Below, piece after piece: positions 1-5,410 of a stretch of DNA of 5,751 bases (its first letter is position 1; every line of letters starts with the position of its first letter). The notes under the pieces were generated by a model, which was not told the DNA's origin, searched no databases, and saw only the letters and a program-made list of their open reading frames with translations. This DNA is from an uncultured Clostridia bacterium. Lineage in GTDB: Bacteria; Bacillota; Clostridia; Oscillospirales; Acutalibacteraceae. The DNA is taken from positions 1 through 5,751 of the forward strand of contig CALYNN010000109.1 of NCBI GenBank assembly GCA_945221685.1. Reading direction: 5' to 3'. Made by a program: the position numbers and the translations under genes.

Positions 1-1019
1 TTAAAATATATTTTTGAGTTTGAGATTTCAACCTTTTTAAATCCGAAGCTATAGGTGTTTACAGCCGTAACAACTCCGTCAATCGCAAGAGTCATAACAA
101 GAGTATAAAGATTAGGATGCTCTGCCGACCATTTTTTAGGTGATTTAACTGTTTTTTCAAAGGAGATCTTTTCTGTTCCGCCGCTTAATTTAAGCTCACT
201 TGAACCGATTTCCGTTTCGGTACCGGTGGCAGAAATAAGCTTTGCAGAAAGCTTGGCAATTCCTGTTGAAAGATTATAATTTTTTAGATAAATGTCTAAA
301 CTAACATTTGAGTCCTTGTAGTCAACATCAAAATCTGTTTTAAAATAAAAGTCGCGCAGGCACACCTTTGTTTCGGCATACAGATAAACCTCGCGGTAAA
401 TTCCGCAAAGCCAAAGCATATCCTGATCCTCCAAATATGTACCGTCAGAATATCTGTAAACCTTGGCGCAAACGGTATTTTCCCCCTCCTTGATATACTT
501 GGTTACATCAAATTCGTGGGGAACCATAGAGCCTTGGGAATAGCCTACGAAGCTACCGTTAACATAAACCTCAAGAGCAGACTTGGCGGCACCGAAATGG
601 AGGAATACCTCTCTGCCCTTAAAGCTATCGCTTAAAACAAAGGTTTTTCTGTAAAAGCCGATTTCCTGCATATTATGGTCAATGCTGGGAATTTTACTCT
701 TGCTTCTACTGAGCGCCTTTGGAAAAGTGCTTGCATAATAGTACGGTATTGAATAACCCTCTGTTTGCCAAACAGACGGAACCTTTATTTCGTCCCAGGC
801 AGAATCGTCAAATTCATCAGCCTCAAAATTTTCAGGTTGATTTTTAAGTCCTCTCTGCCAATAGAATTTCCACATACCGTTTAAGGATTGCTTATATATG
901 CTTTCCTCTTCCGAAAGGGCGGCTTCCTCGCTGTCGTAAGGCAGCATAAGAGCGTGTCCGTCCTCTTTTCCTATGCGAATAACAGACGGGTCTTCCCATC
1001 TGAATTTTGTCTTAGCCAT
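1..1019 (-). CDS. lacZ: Beta-galactosidase, GH2 (LacZ-type), N-terminal third; cut by left edge
   Basis: Cytoplasmic glycoside hydrolase of family 2, expected to cleave terminal beta-galactosides such as lactose. About 339 residues are visible, from ATG at 1017-1019 to the window edge, with no stop in frame. The N-terminal jelly-roll sugar-binding domain is seen from about residue 45: WKFYW near 50, VPSVWQTEGY at 80-89, EVYVNGSFVGYSQGS at 150-164, and the hallmark YSDGTYLEDQDM at 190-201; the last Asp (200) probably equals galactose-binding Asp201 of E. coli LacZ. A beta-sandwich linker domain follows, including KKWSAEHPNLYTL. The catalytic TIM barrel with both glutamates would lie beyond the left edge and cannot be checked. 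The start is fixed by a good ribosome site 9 nt upstream and its own promoter. Odd: the segment after VPSVWQTEGY reads IPYYYAST where E. coli has Asn102, so substrate range may differ. It is transcribed away from the femX-like gene. The GH2 call is firm; lactose as the real substrate is inference. Confidence 0.92.
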   Translation of the reverse strand, partial: MAKTKFRWEDPSVIRIGKEDGHALMLPYDSEEAALSEEESIYKQSLNGMWKFYWQRGLKNQPENFEADEFDDSAWDEIKVPSVWQTEGYSIPYYYASTFPKALSRSKSKIPSIDHNMQEIGFYRKTFVLSDSFKGREVFLHFGAAKSALEVYVNGSFVGYSQGSMVPHEFDVTKYIKEGENTVCAKVYRYSDGTYLEDQDMLWLCGIYREVYLYAETKVCLRDFYFKTDFDVDYKDSNVSLDIYLKNYNLSTGIAKLSAKLISATGTETEIGSSELKLSGGTEKISFEKTVKSPKKWSAEHPNLYTLVMTLAIDGVVTAVNTYSFGFKKVEISNSKIYF

Positions 1020-1028
1020 AAGCACAGA

Positions 1029-1034
1029 CCTCCA
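1029..1034 (-). promoter_or_regulatory. Ribosome binding site of lacZ-like gene
   Basis: On the minus strand TGGAGG lies 9 nt before the ATG at 1017-1019. It is a near-consensus Shine-Dalgarno and fixes the start of the GH2 gene. Confidence 0.85.
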
Positions 1035-1050
1035 TTATATTTATAAATAT

Positions 1051-1079
1051 ATTATATTAGCAAGGCGCTTAAAAGTCAA
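1051..1079 (-). promoter_or_regulatory. Sigma-A-type promoter of lacZ-like gene
   Basis: Minus-strand -35 TTGACT (1074-1079) and perfect -10 TATAAT (1051-1056) are separated by exactly 17 bp. Transcription should start near 1044, giving a leader of about 25 nt that carries the ribosome site. The match to consensus is strong. Its -35 box is only 2 bp from the -35 box of the divergent promoter. Confidence 0.8.
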
Positions 1080-1081
1080 TA

Positions 1082-1110
1082 TAGACAAGACGCCTGTAAT
1101 TTGGTATAAT
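1082..1110 (+). promoter_or_regulatory. Extended -10 sigma-A-type promoter of femX-like/racemase-like operon
   Basis: -35 TAGACA (1082-1087, five of six consensus bases) and -10 TATAAT (1105-1110) are 17 bp apart, and a TG extended -10 dinucleotide lies at 1102-1103. Transcription should start near 1117, about 30 nt before the ATG at 1147. No other strong promoter is evident before the racemase-like gene, so this one probably drives both genes. Confidence 0.8.
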
Positions 1111-1146
1111 ACATAGTTGAAATATATTTGAGAAAGAGACAGAAAA

Positions 1147-2196
1147 ATGGAAAATACATCTATTGTCAGAGTTAACAAAGACAATCTTAACGAATACGAA
1201 AGCTTTATTAAGCGACACCCAAAAGGACTTTTTCAGCATTCCTCAAAGTGGGCAAAGGTTAACAGCGCCTGGAAATTTGAAGCGGTAATGCTCAAGAATG
1301 AAAACGGAGAAATTTTAGGCTCTGCATCTGCATTAATACGAAGCGTACCTGTTATCAAATATTCATTAATGTACTGTTGTCGCGGATTTGTTTGCGATGA
1401 AAATGATTTTGAAACCTTTGACAGACTTTTTGAGGCTATGCTTGAAATAGGAAAGGAATACAAAGCCTACTGCCTGAAAATAGACCCTGAAATCGTTATT
1501 CAAAATAAAGAGTTTAAAAACCACCTAACCGAAAAAGGATTTAAGGAGCTTAATGCAGGCTGCAAGGATTTTGAAAATGTTCAGCCGAGATTTGTTTATT
1601 GCTTTGACTACAACGGTATGAGTGAGGACGAGCTTATGCTCACCTTTAAGTCTGACTACAGAAACAGAATAAGAAAAGCCCCAAAAAAAGGCGTAGAGGT
1701 TAAAATCTGCGGAAAAGAGGCACTTGACGATTTTGTAAGAATTATGCACGAGACAGGAGAAAGAGACGGCTTTTCAACAAGACCCAAAGAATATTTTGAA
1801 CAGATACTTGATTGTATGACAGACGACGCAAGGCTATATATGGCATTCTACGAAGGCAATGCCATTGCAGGAACCATCGCAATTAAGTGGGGACAGAATG
1901 TTATGAAATATCAGTACGGTGCCTCCTCTAACGCCCACAGAAATGTTTATCCCAACTATGCGCTGCAATGGGCAATGATGCAATGGGGTATGGAATGCGG
2001 ATGTAAGGTTTACGATTTCGGCGGTATTTCGGGCGACTGCCAAAATCCCGATAATCCTCATTACGGACTTTGGAGATTTAAGCACGGCTTCGGCGGATAT
2101 ATGAAGGAATTTGTCGGCGAGTTTGATTATGTAATAAACAAGCCTGTTTACAGTGCATATAATCTTGCCACTAAAATTATTGAAAAGATAAGATAA
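1147..2196 (+). CDS. FemABX-family peptidoglycan bridge aminoacyltransferase (FemX-like)
   Basis: 349 residues. Family knowledge: FemABX enzymes use aminoacyl-tRNA to add amino acids to the stem-peptide side chain of lipid II or UDP-MurNAc-pentapeptide, at the cytoplasmic face of the membrane. Seen here: two GNAT-like domains, with FQHSSKWAKV at 29-38 in the first, RDGFSTRPKEYF at 206-217, and YGASSNAHRNVYPNYALQW at 257-275 in the second. The typical end block is YDFGGISG at 289-296 followed by GLWRFKHGFGG (307-317) and EFVGEFD (321-327). There is no signal peptide and no membrane segment. The length is like the compact single-chain FemX of Weissella rather than staphylococcal FemA/B (about 420 residues), and no long coiled-coil arm is apparent. 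The ribosome site is only AG-rich (GAGAAAGAGA), so initiation may be modest. The racemase-like gene follows after 13 bp with no terminator between. The added amino acid cannot be predicted from sequence. Confidence 0.9.
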   Translation: MENTSIVRVNKDNLNEYESFIKRHPKGLFQHSSKWAKVNSAWKFEAVMLKNENGEILGSASALIRSVPVIKYSLMYCCRGFVCDENDFETFDRLFEAMLEIGKEYKAYCLKIDPEIVIQNKEFKNHLTEKGFKELNAGCKDFENVQPRFVYCFDYNGMSEDELMLTFKSDYRNRIRKAPKKGVEVKICGKEALDDFVRIMHETGERDGFSTRPKEYFEQILDCMTDDARLYMAFYEGNAIAGTIAIKWGQNVMKYQYGASSNAHRNVYPNYALQWAMMQWGMECGCKVYDFGGISGDCQNPDNPHYGLWRFKHGFGGYMKEFVGEFDYVINKPVYSAYNLATKIIEKIR

Positions 2197-2209
2197 CAGG
2201 GACGAAAAA

Positions 2210-3283
2210 ATGAGCAGATATGTTATTGACAAAGCTTTACTGAAGGAAAACATAGAAACAGTTAAGAAAAAAGCAGGCGTTGATATAATCGGCGTTGTAA
2301 AGGGAAACGGCTACGGCTTCGGCATAAGGGAGCTTACCGCCGTTCTTAAGGAAAGCGGAATAAAGACCTTTGCCGTTACCGAAACAGACGATATTCAGGA
2401 GCTTAAGGCGGTGCTTGATAACGAGGATATTCTCGTTATGCGCTCAACGGGAATTGCAGAGGAAGCGGAAATAATTGCAGGAAACGGTTGTATTGCCACC
2501 ATTGGCTCGCTGAACGCGGCAAAAGTAATGAACGAGGCATCCGCAAGGCTTGGAGTAAAAACAAAATGCCATTTAAAAATTGATACGGGAATGGGCAGAT
2601 ACGGCTTTATGCCAAGTCAGATTGAGGAAGCAATAAAATGCTACGATATGGAAAATCTTGAATTTATCGGCGCATATACTCATTTTTCCTCTGCCTTTAG
2701 AAACAGGGAGCTTACAAAGGCACAGCTTCAGCTTTTTAAGGATGCGGTTGAACAAATAAAAAAAGCAGGCAAAGAGGTTGGTATTATTCACGCCGCCAAC
2801 TCCCCCGCCCTTTTAAATGTTGAAGATGTTTGCCTTGACAGCGTAAGAATAGGTTCGGCTTTCACGGGCAGGGTTATTACCGACAGCAAAATCAAGCTTA
2901 ACCGTATCGGTTCGCTGGAGGCAGATGTTATTGAAATAAAAACTGTTCCCGCAGGATATTCAATCGGCTATAACGGCTTATATAAAACAAAGCGTGAAAC
3001 AAGGATTGCTATTGTTCCCATAGGTCATTACGACGGCTTCGGACTTACCAAGGAAAAGGAAATTGCAGATTTTCATTCAGTGCTTTCGCAGCTTAAAAGG
3101 TATTTGAAGAAGCAGCAGATGTATGTAAAAATTAACGAAAGAATGTATAGCGTTATTGGCGAGATAGGATTAAGCCACACGGCCGTTGATGTTACGGGAA
3201 GTGATGTAAAGGTGGGCGATTTAGCAAAGGTTGATATTTCGCCGCTTATGGTAAATCCGAGAATAAAAAGAATATATAAATAA
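2210..3283 (+). CDS. Alanine racemase-fold PLP protein, divergent active site
   Basis: 357 residues; a fold-type III PLP barrel plus C-terminal beta domain, as in alanine racemase, which interconverts L- and D-alanine for peptidoglycan. Seen: the PLP lysine in VVKGNGYGFG (K31; usual form VVKANAYGHG), KIDTGMGR at 123-130 (equivalents of K129 and R136 of the Geobacillus enzyme), THFSSA at 157-162, HAANSPALL at 194-202, VRIGSA at 212-217 with the PLP-contacting Arg213, and the second-base tyrosine Y254 in IGYNGLY. Unusual: the next motif is VPIGHYDG, with His273 where Tyr284 is usual; the CMDQ block is replaced by GLSH (320-323); about 20 extra residues separate these motifs; and the C-terminal end is short (ISPLMVNPRIKRIY). 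A ribosome site AGGGA lies 7 nt before the ATG. Both catalytic residues (K31, Y254) remain, so racemase activity is plausible, but the substrate could be another amino acid. Cotranscribed with the femX-like gene. Confidence 0.85.
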   Translation: MSRYVIDKALLKENIETVKKKAGVDIIGVVKGNGYGFGIRELTAVLKESGIKTFAVTETDDIQELKAVLDNEDILVMRSTGIAEEAEIIAGNGCIATIGSLNAAKVMNEASARLGVKTKCHLKIDTGMGRYGFMPSQIEEAIKCYDMENLEFIGAYTHFSSAFRNRELTKAQLQLFKDAVEQIKKAGKEVGIIHAANSPALLNVEDVCLDSVRIGSAFTGRVITDSKIKLNRIGSLEADVIEIKTVPAGYSIGYNGLYKTKRETRIAIVPIGHYDGFGLTKEKEIADFHSVLSQLKRYLKKQQMYVKINERMYSVIGEIGLSHTAVDVTGSDVKVGDLAKVDISPLMVNPRIKRIYK

Positions 3284-3290
3284 GCAACGA

Positions 3291-3323
3291 ACCCGACGCA
3301 AGCACGCGTCGGGTCCTTTTTTT
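3291..3323 (+). terminator. Intrinsic terminator of femX-like/racemase-like operon
   Basis: A perfect 9-bp stem (ACCCGACGC at 3291-3299 with GCGTCGGGT at 3306-3314) and a 6-nt loop are followed by CC and seven T (3317-3323). It begins 7 nt after the racemase-like stop codon and ends just before the stop codon of the convergent gene. There is no matching A-rich tract on the other side, so it should work only for plus-strand transcripts. Confidence 0.92.
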
Positions 3324-3324
3324 A

Positions 3325-4287
3325 TTATTCATTTTGTAAAAGCTTTTTTAAGCTTTCTGCCGACAGACATTTTGCTTTTTTTAGCAAAGCTCTGTACCTA
3401 TCCATATTATATTGAGAGTGCTCAGTTTCCTTGCTCCATAGGTGCATAGTCCAGCTATCATCACCGAAGCATACCGCAACAAGAACACCCACAACAGCCA
3501 TTTTAATTTTAGAGAGCACATCGTAATCATAAACAGCCGTAAGAAAATACCTGTAAATGAAATAGGAAGCTATATTAACATAAAACATTTTATCTTCAAC
3601 AAGCTTTATACTGCCGTTATTAACCTTTTCAGTCCATTGAGGATTGATTAATTCGGGATTTTTAAAAACATCAAAAAATTCCGTCAAATCATTTTCCTGC
3701 TCGTATTCCTCTAAATCCTGCTGAATTTCAACTCCGTAATCGAGCAATTCAATAAGCCTTTGGCTGACAGGCTTTTGGGTGTTTCGTATAATCTCAAAGG
3801 CTTTTTTGCGTGCTTTAGTCAGGTAATAATAAGTTTGAGCGTCAATTTCATTTAAGGTGGGAGGCTCGTCAATAAGCTCATCTGTAAAGCTCATAGGCTC
3901 CTCAAGGGCGTACATCATATCGGCGGCAACAGGGCAGGAAAAGGAAATGCCCATCTCTCTTGTTCCGCCGAAATCATTTATAAAGCGCGGGAAGGTGCGG
4001 CAGGTATAGGGCGTATATTCCTGACCTATTGCAATATGAATATCGCACAAATTATTGTTATTTAAAAACGGACAGCGCTTTTTATCGGCAAGGCGGAAAA
4101 CGGTATTTCCGAATTCGTCCTTATCAAGCACGCTGTCTATTCTGTTTTTTATTTCACCTGTTAAAACTGAATATGAGGACAGGGTATCGCAGTCGGCATC
4201 CACCTCCCAGCCCTGACAACAGGAATCGGGGCAGGCTCCCGCAATACATTTAAAATCCTTATAAAATGACGGGGTTCGTAAAATCAT
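3325..4287 (-). CDS. YkgJ/FliB-type cysteine-cluster protein (flagellin lysine-N-methylase-like)
   Basis: 320 residues. The N-terminus carries the family's cysteine cluster: C14, C19, C23 and C24 in CIAGACPDSCCQGWE, then C72 in RCPFL, C81 in LCDIH, C96 in YTCRTFPRF and C118 in FSCPVAADM. This pattern is that of the putative Zn/Fe-chelating YkgJ domain and of proteins annotated as FliB, the enzyme that methylates flagellin lysines in Salmonella. The C-terminal half is helical with a hydrophobic stretch at about 234-274; it is probably a packed core rather than membrane-spanning, as tyrosines and charges interrupt it. Salmonella FliB is about 400 residues, so this is shorter. Start ATG at 4285-4287 has TTGGAGA upstream with 6-nt spacing after GGAG. 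It lies 46 bp downstream of cysK on the same strand, so cotranscription is likely. No flagellar gene is in view, so the flagellin role is uncertain; the family assignment is firm, the substrate is not. Confidence 0.82.
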   Translation of the reverse strand: MILRTPSFYKDFKCIAGACPDSCCQGWEVDADCDTLSSYSVLTGEIKNRIDSVLDKDEFGNTVFRLADKKRCPFLNNNNLCDIHIAIGQEYTPYTCRTFPRFINDFGGTREMGISFSCPVAADMMYALEEPMSFTDELIDEPPTLNEIDAQTYYYLTKARKKAFEIIRNTQKPVSQRLIELLDYGVEIQQDLEEYEQENDLTEFFDVFKNPELINPQWTEKVNNGSIKLVEDKMFYVNIASYFIYRYFLTAVYDYDVLSKIKMAVVGVLVAVCFGDDSWTMHLWSKETEHSQYNMDRYRALLKKAKCLSAESLKKLLQNE

Positions 4288-4297
4288 TTATATCTCC

Positions 4298-4324
4298 AAA
4301 TCAAAGGACAGCCAAGGGCTGCCC
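4298..4324 (-). terminator. Hairpin between cysK and FliB-like gene; weak terminator or attenuator
   Basis: On the minus strand GGGCAGCC (4317-4324) pairs with GGCTGTCC (4306-4313) through 8 bp including one G-U, around a 3-nt CTT loop, followed by TTTGATTT. It sits 9 nt after the cysK stop codon and ends immediately before the GGAG ribosome site of the next gene. The broken T-run suggests partial termination, lowering expression of the FliB-like gene relative to cysK, or an RNA-stability element. Confidence 0.5.
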
Positions 4325-4333
4325 GAAATTTTA

Positions 4334-5266
4334 TCAGTCGTTTTCAAACAATGGGGTTGAAAAATATCTTTCTGCCGTATCGGGCAATACAGTAACAACT
4401 GTTTTCCCCTTACCGAGCTTTTTCGCAAGCTTTTTAGCGGCGGCAACATTTGTTCCGCTGCTGATGCCGCACATAATCCCCTCAAGTCTTGCCAAATCCT
4501 TTGAGGTTTCAATAGCCTCATTATCGGTAATGATGCAAATATCCTCATATATTTTCTGATTGAGGATTTTGGGAATAACGCCGTCACCGATACCCATTTG
4601 GTTATGAGTACCCACGGTTCCCCCTGCAAGTATTGCGGCATTTTCAGGCTCAACCGCCCAAATGGTTATATTGGGATTTTGCGCCTTAAGCACCTCGCCG
4701 ATTCCCGTTATTGTGCCGCCTGTTCCTATTCCGGAGCAAAAGCCGTCAATAGGTCCTGCTATCTGTTCTAATATTTCAAGACCTGTATGGTGCCTATGAA
4801 CCATTGGGTTTGCAGGATTTTCAAACTGCTGGGGAATAAAAACGTTTGGGTTTTCCTTTTGCATACGGATTGCGGTATTGACACATTCCTCGATACATTC
4901 GCCTATATTGCCTGCATCGTGAATAAGAATAACCTCTGCACCGTAATGCTTAACGAGCATTCTTCTTTCACGACTTACGGAGTCCGGCATAATGATTACT
5001 GTTTTATATCCTCTTACAGCACCCACAAGTGCTAAGCCTATTCCCTGATTACCGCTGGTAGGCTCTACTATAACGGTATTTTCATTTATAAGACCCTTTG
5101 CTTCTGCGTCGCAAATCATATTATAAGCAGTTCTTGTTTTTATTGAACCGCCAACATTCAATCCCTCAAACTTTACATAAATATCTGCCGAATCGCTGTC
5201 TGTCATTTTATTTAGCTTAATCATAGGCGTATGGCCTATTGCTTCTAAAACATTATTATAAACCAT
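4334..5266 (-). CDS. cysK: Cysteine synthase (O-acetylserine sulfhydrylase), PLP-dependent
   Basis: 310 residues from the chosen start. Converts O-acetyl-L-serine and sulfide into L-cysteine in the cytoplasm. Seen: N-terminal NNVLEAIGHTP; PLP lysine K43 in VGGSIKTR (38-45; usual form PGGSVKDR); substrate loop TSGNQG at 70-75 (usual TSGNTG); PQQFENPANP at 145-154; phosphate-binding GIGTGGTITG at 179-188; GISSGT at 267-272, contacting the pyridine nitrogen; and PDTAERYFST at 295-304 at the end. Length matches the family. An ATG at 5293 would add nine residues, but it lies within the -10 box; the ATG at 5275 is only 1 nt from the ribosome site. The ATG at 5266, with GAGAGG 10 nt upstream and K43 aligned to K42 of E. 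coli CysK, is preferred. First gene of a probable two-gene unit with the FliB-like gene. No T-box or riboswitch fits in the short leader. A cystathionine beta-synthase-like role is possible but less likely given the length and lack of extra domains. Confidence 0.93.
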   Translation of the reverse strand: MVYNNVLEAIGHTPMIKLNKMTDSDSADIYVKFEGLNVGGSIKTRTAYNMICDAEAKGLINENTVIVEPTSGNQGIGLALVGAVRGYKTVIIMPDSVSRERRMLVKHYGAEVILIHDAGNIGECIEECVNTAIRMQKENPNVFIPQQFENPANPMVHRHHTGLEILEQIAGPIDGFCSGIGTGGTITGIGEVLKAQNPNITIWAVEPENAAILAGGTVGTHNQMGIGDGVIPKILNQKIYEDICIITDNEAIETSKDLARLEGIMCGISSGTNVAAAKKLAKKLGKGKTVVTVLPDTAERYFSTPLFEND

Positions 5267-5276
5267 ATAAATCATA

Positions 5277-5282
5277 CCTCTC
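5277..5282 (-). promoter_or_regulatory. Ribosome binding site that decides the cysK start
   Basis: Minus-strand GAGAGG lies 10 nt before the ATG at 5264-5266 and only 1 nt before the in-frame ATG at 5273-5275. This supports the downstream ATG as the real start and rules out the extended N-terminus. Confidence 0.75.
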
Positions 5283-5291
5283 TTTAATACC

Positions 5292-5320
5292 ATTATATTT
5301 TACACGCTGACAAGCAAAAA
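5292..5320 (-). promoter_or_regulatory. Probable sigma-A-type promoter of cysK
   Basis: A perfect minus-strand -10 TATAAT at 5292-5297 has a weak -35 candidate TTTTTG at 5315-5320 with 17-bp spacing. A better-looking TTGTCA at 5308-5313 is only 10 bp away and cannot serve. Transcription would start near 5285, giving a leader of under 20 nt. The weak -35 may mean that an activator is needed. Confidence 0.6.
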
Positions 5321-5362
5321 GGCAACACAAAATTAGAACTTCTTTGATTAAAATACAGATAT

Positions 5363-5392
5363 AAAAAAGCAGAGCACCGAAAGATGCTCTGC
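5363..5392 (-). terminator. Intrinsic terminator of OadA/PycB-like gene
   Basis: On the minus strand GCAGAGCA (5385-5392) pairs perfectly with TGCTCTGC (5369-5376), and the stem can extend by a U-G and a C-G pair to leave a UUUC tetraloop. Six T follow (5363-5368). It lies 18 nt after the stop codon and separates the gene from the cysK promoter. The remaining stretch 5321-5362 is AT-rich with nothing I can assign. Confidence 0.92.
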
Positions 5393-5410
5393 ATAAGTTG
5401 TGTGATTATT

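Noticed and set aside
1063..1095. Inverted repeat AGGCG / CGCCT flanking both -35 boxes as a regulator operator
   Set aside because: The arms are only 5 bp with a 23-bp gap and do not extend, so chance is likely; no operator is called.
1834..2253. 139-residue open frame on the minus strand across the end of the femX-like gene
   Set aside because: It is wholly antisense to a well-supported gene and the start of the next, with no recognisable motif, so it is a coding shadow.
3934..4044. Membrane protein or ferredoxin interpretation of the cysteine-rich protein
   Set aside because: The cysteine spacing (C14, C19, C23, C24, then C72, C81, C96) fits the YkgJ/FliB pattern, not the CxxCxxCxxxC repeats of ferredoxin, and no clean membrane helix is present.
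4266..4559. 97-residue plus-strand frame opposite cysK
   Set aside because: It is antisense to conserved cysK and has no supporting ribosome site or motif.
4288..4653. 121-residue minus-strand frame overlapping the end of cysK
   Set aside because: It lies in another frame over well-conserved cysK codons, with no family resemblance; taken as a shadow.
5267..5293. N-terminal extension of CysK by nine residues using the ATG at 5293
   Set aside because: That ATG overlaps the likely -10 TATAAT at 5292-5297 and has no ribosome site, whereas the ATG at 5266 has GAGAGG 10 nt upstream and matches the family's usual N-terminus.
5267..5362. Riboswitch or T-box leader for cysK
   Set aside because: The likely transcript leader is under 20 nt, and the AT-rich stretch upstream shows no conserved stem, specifier loop or antiterminator pattern.
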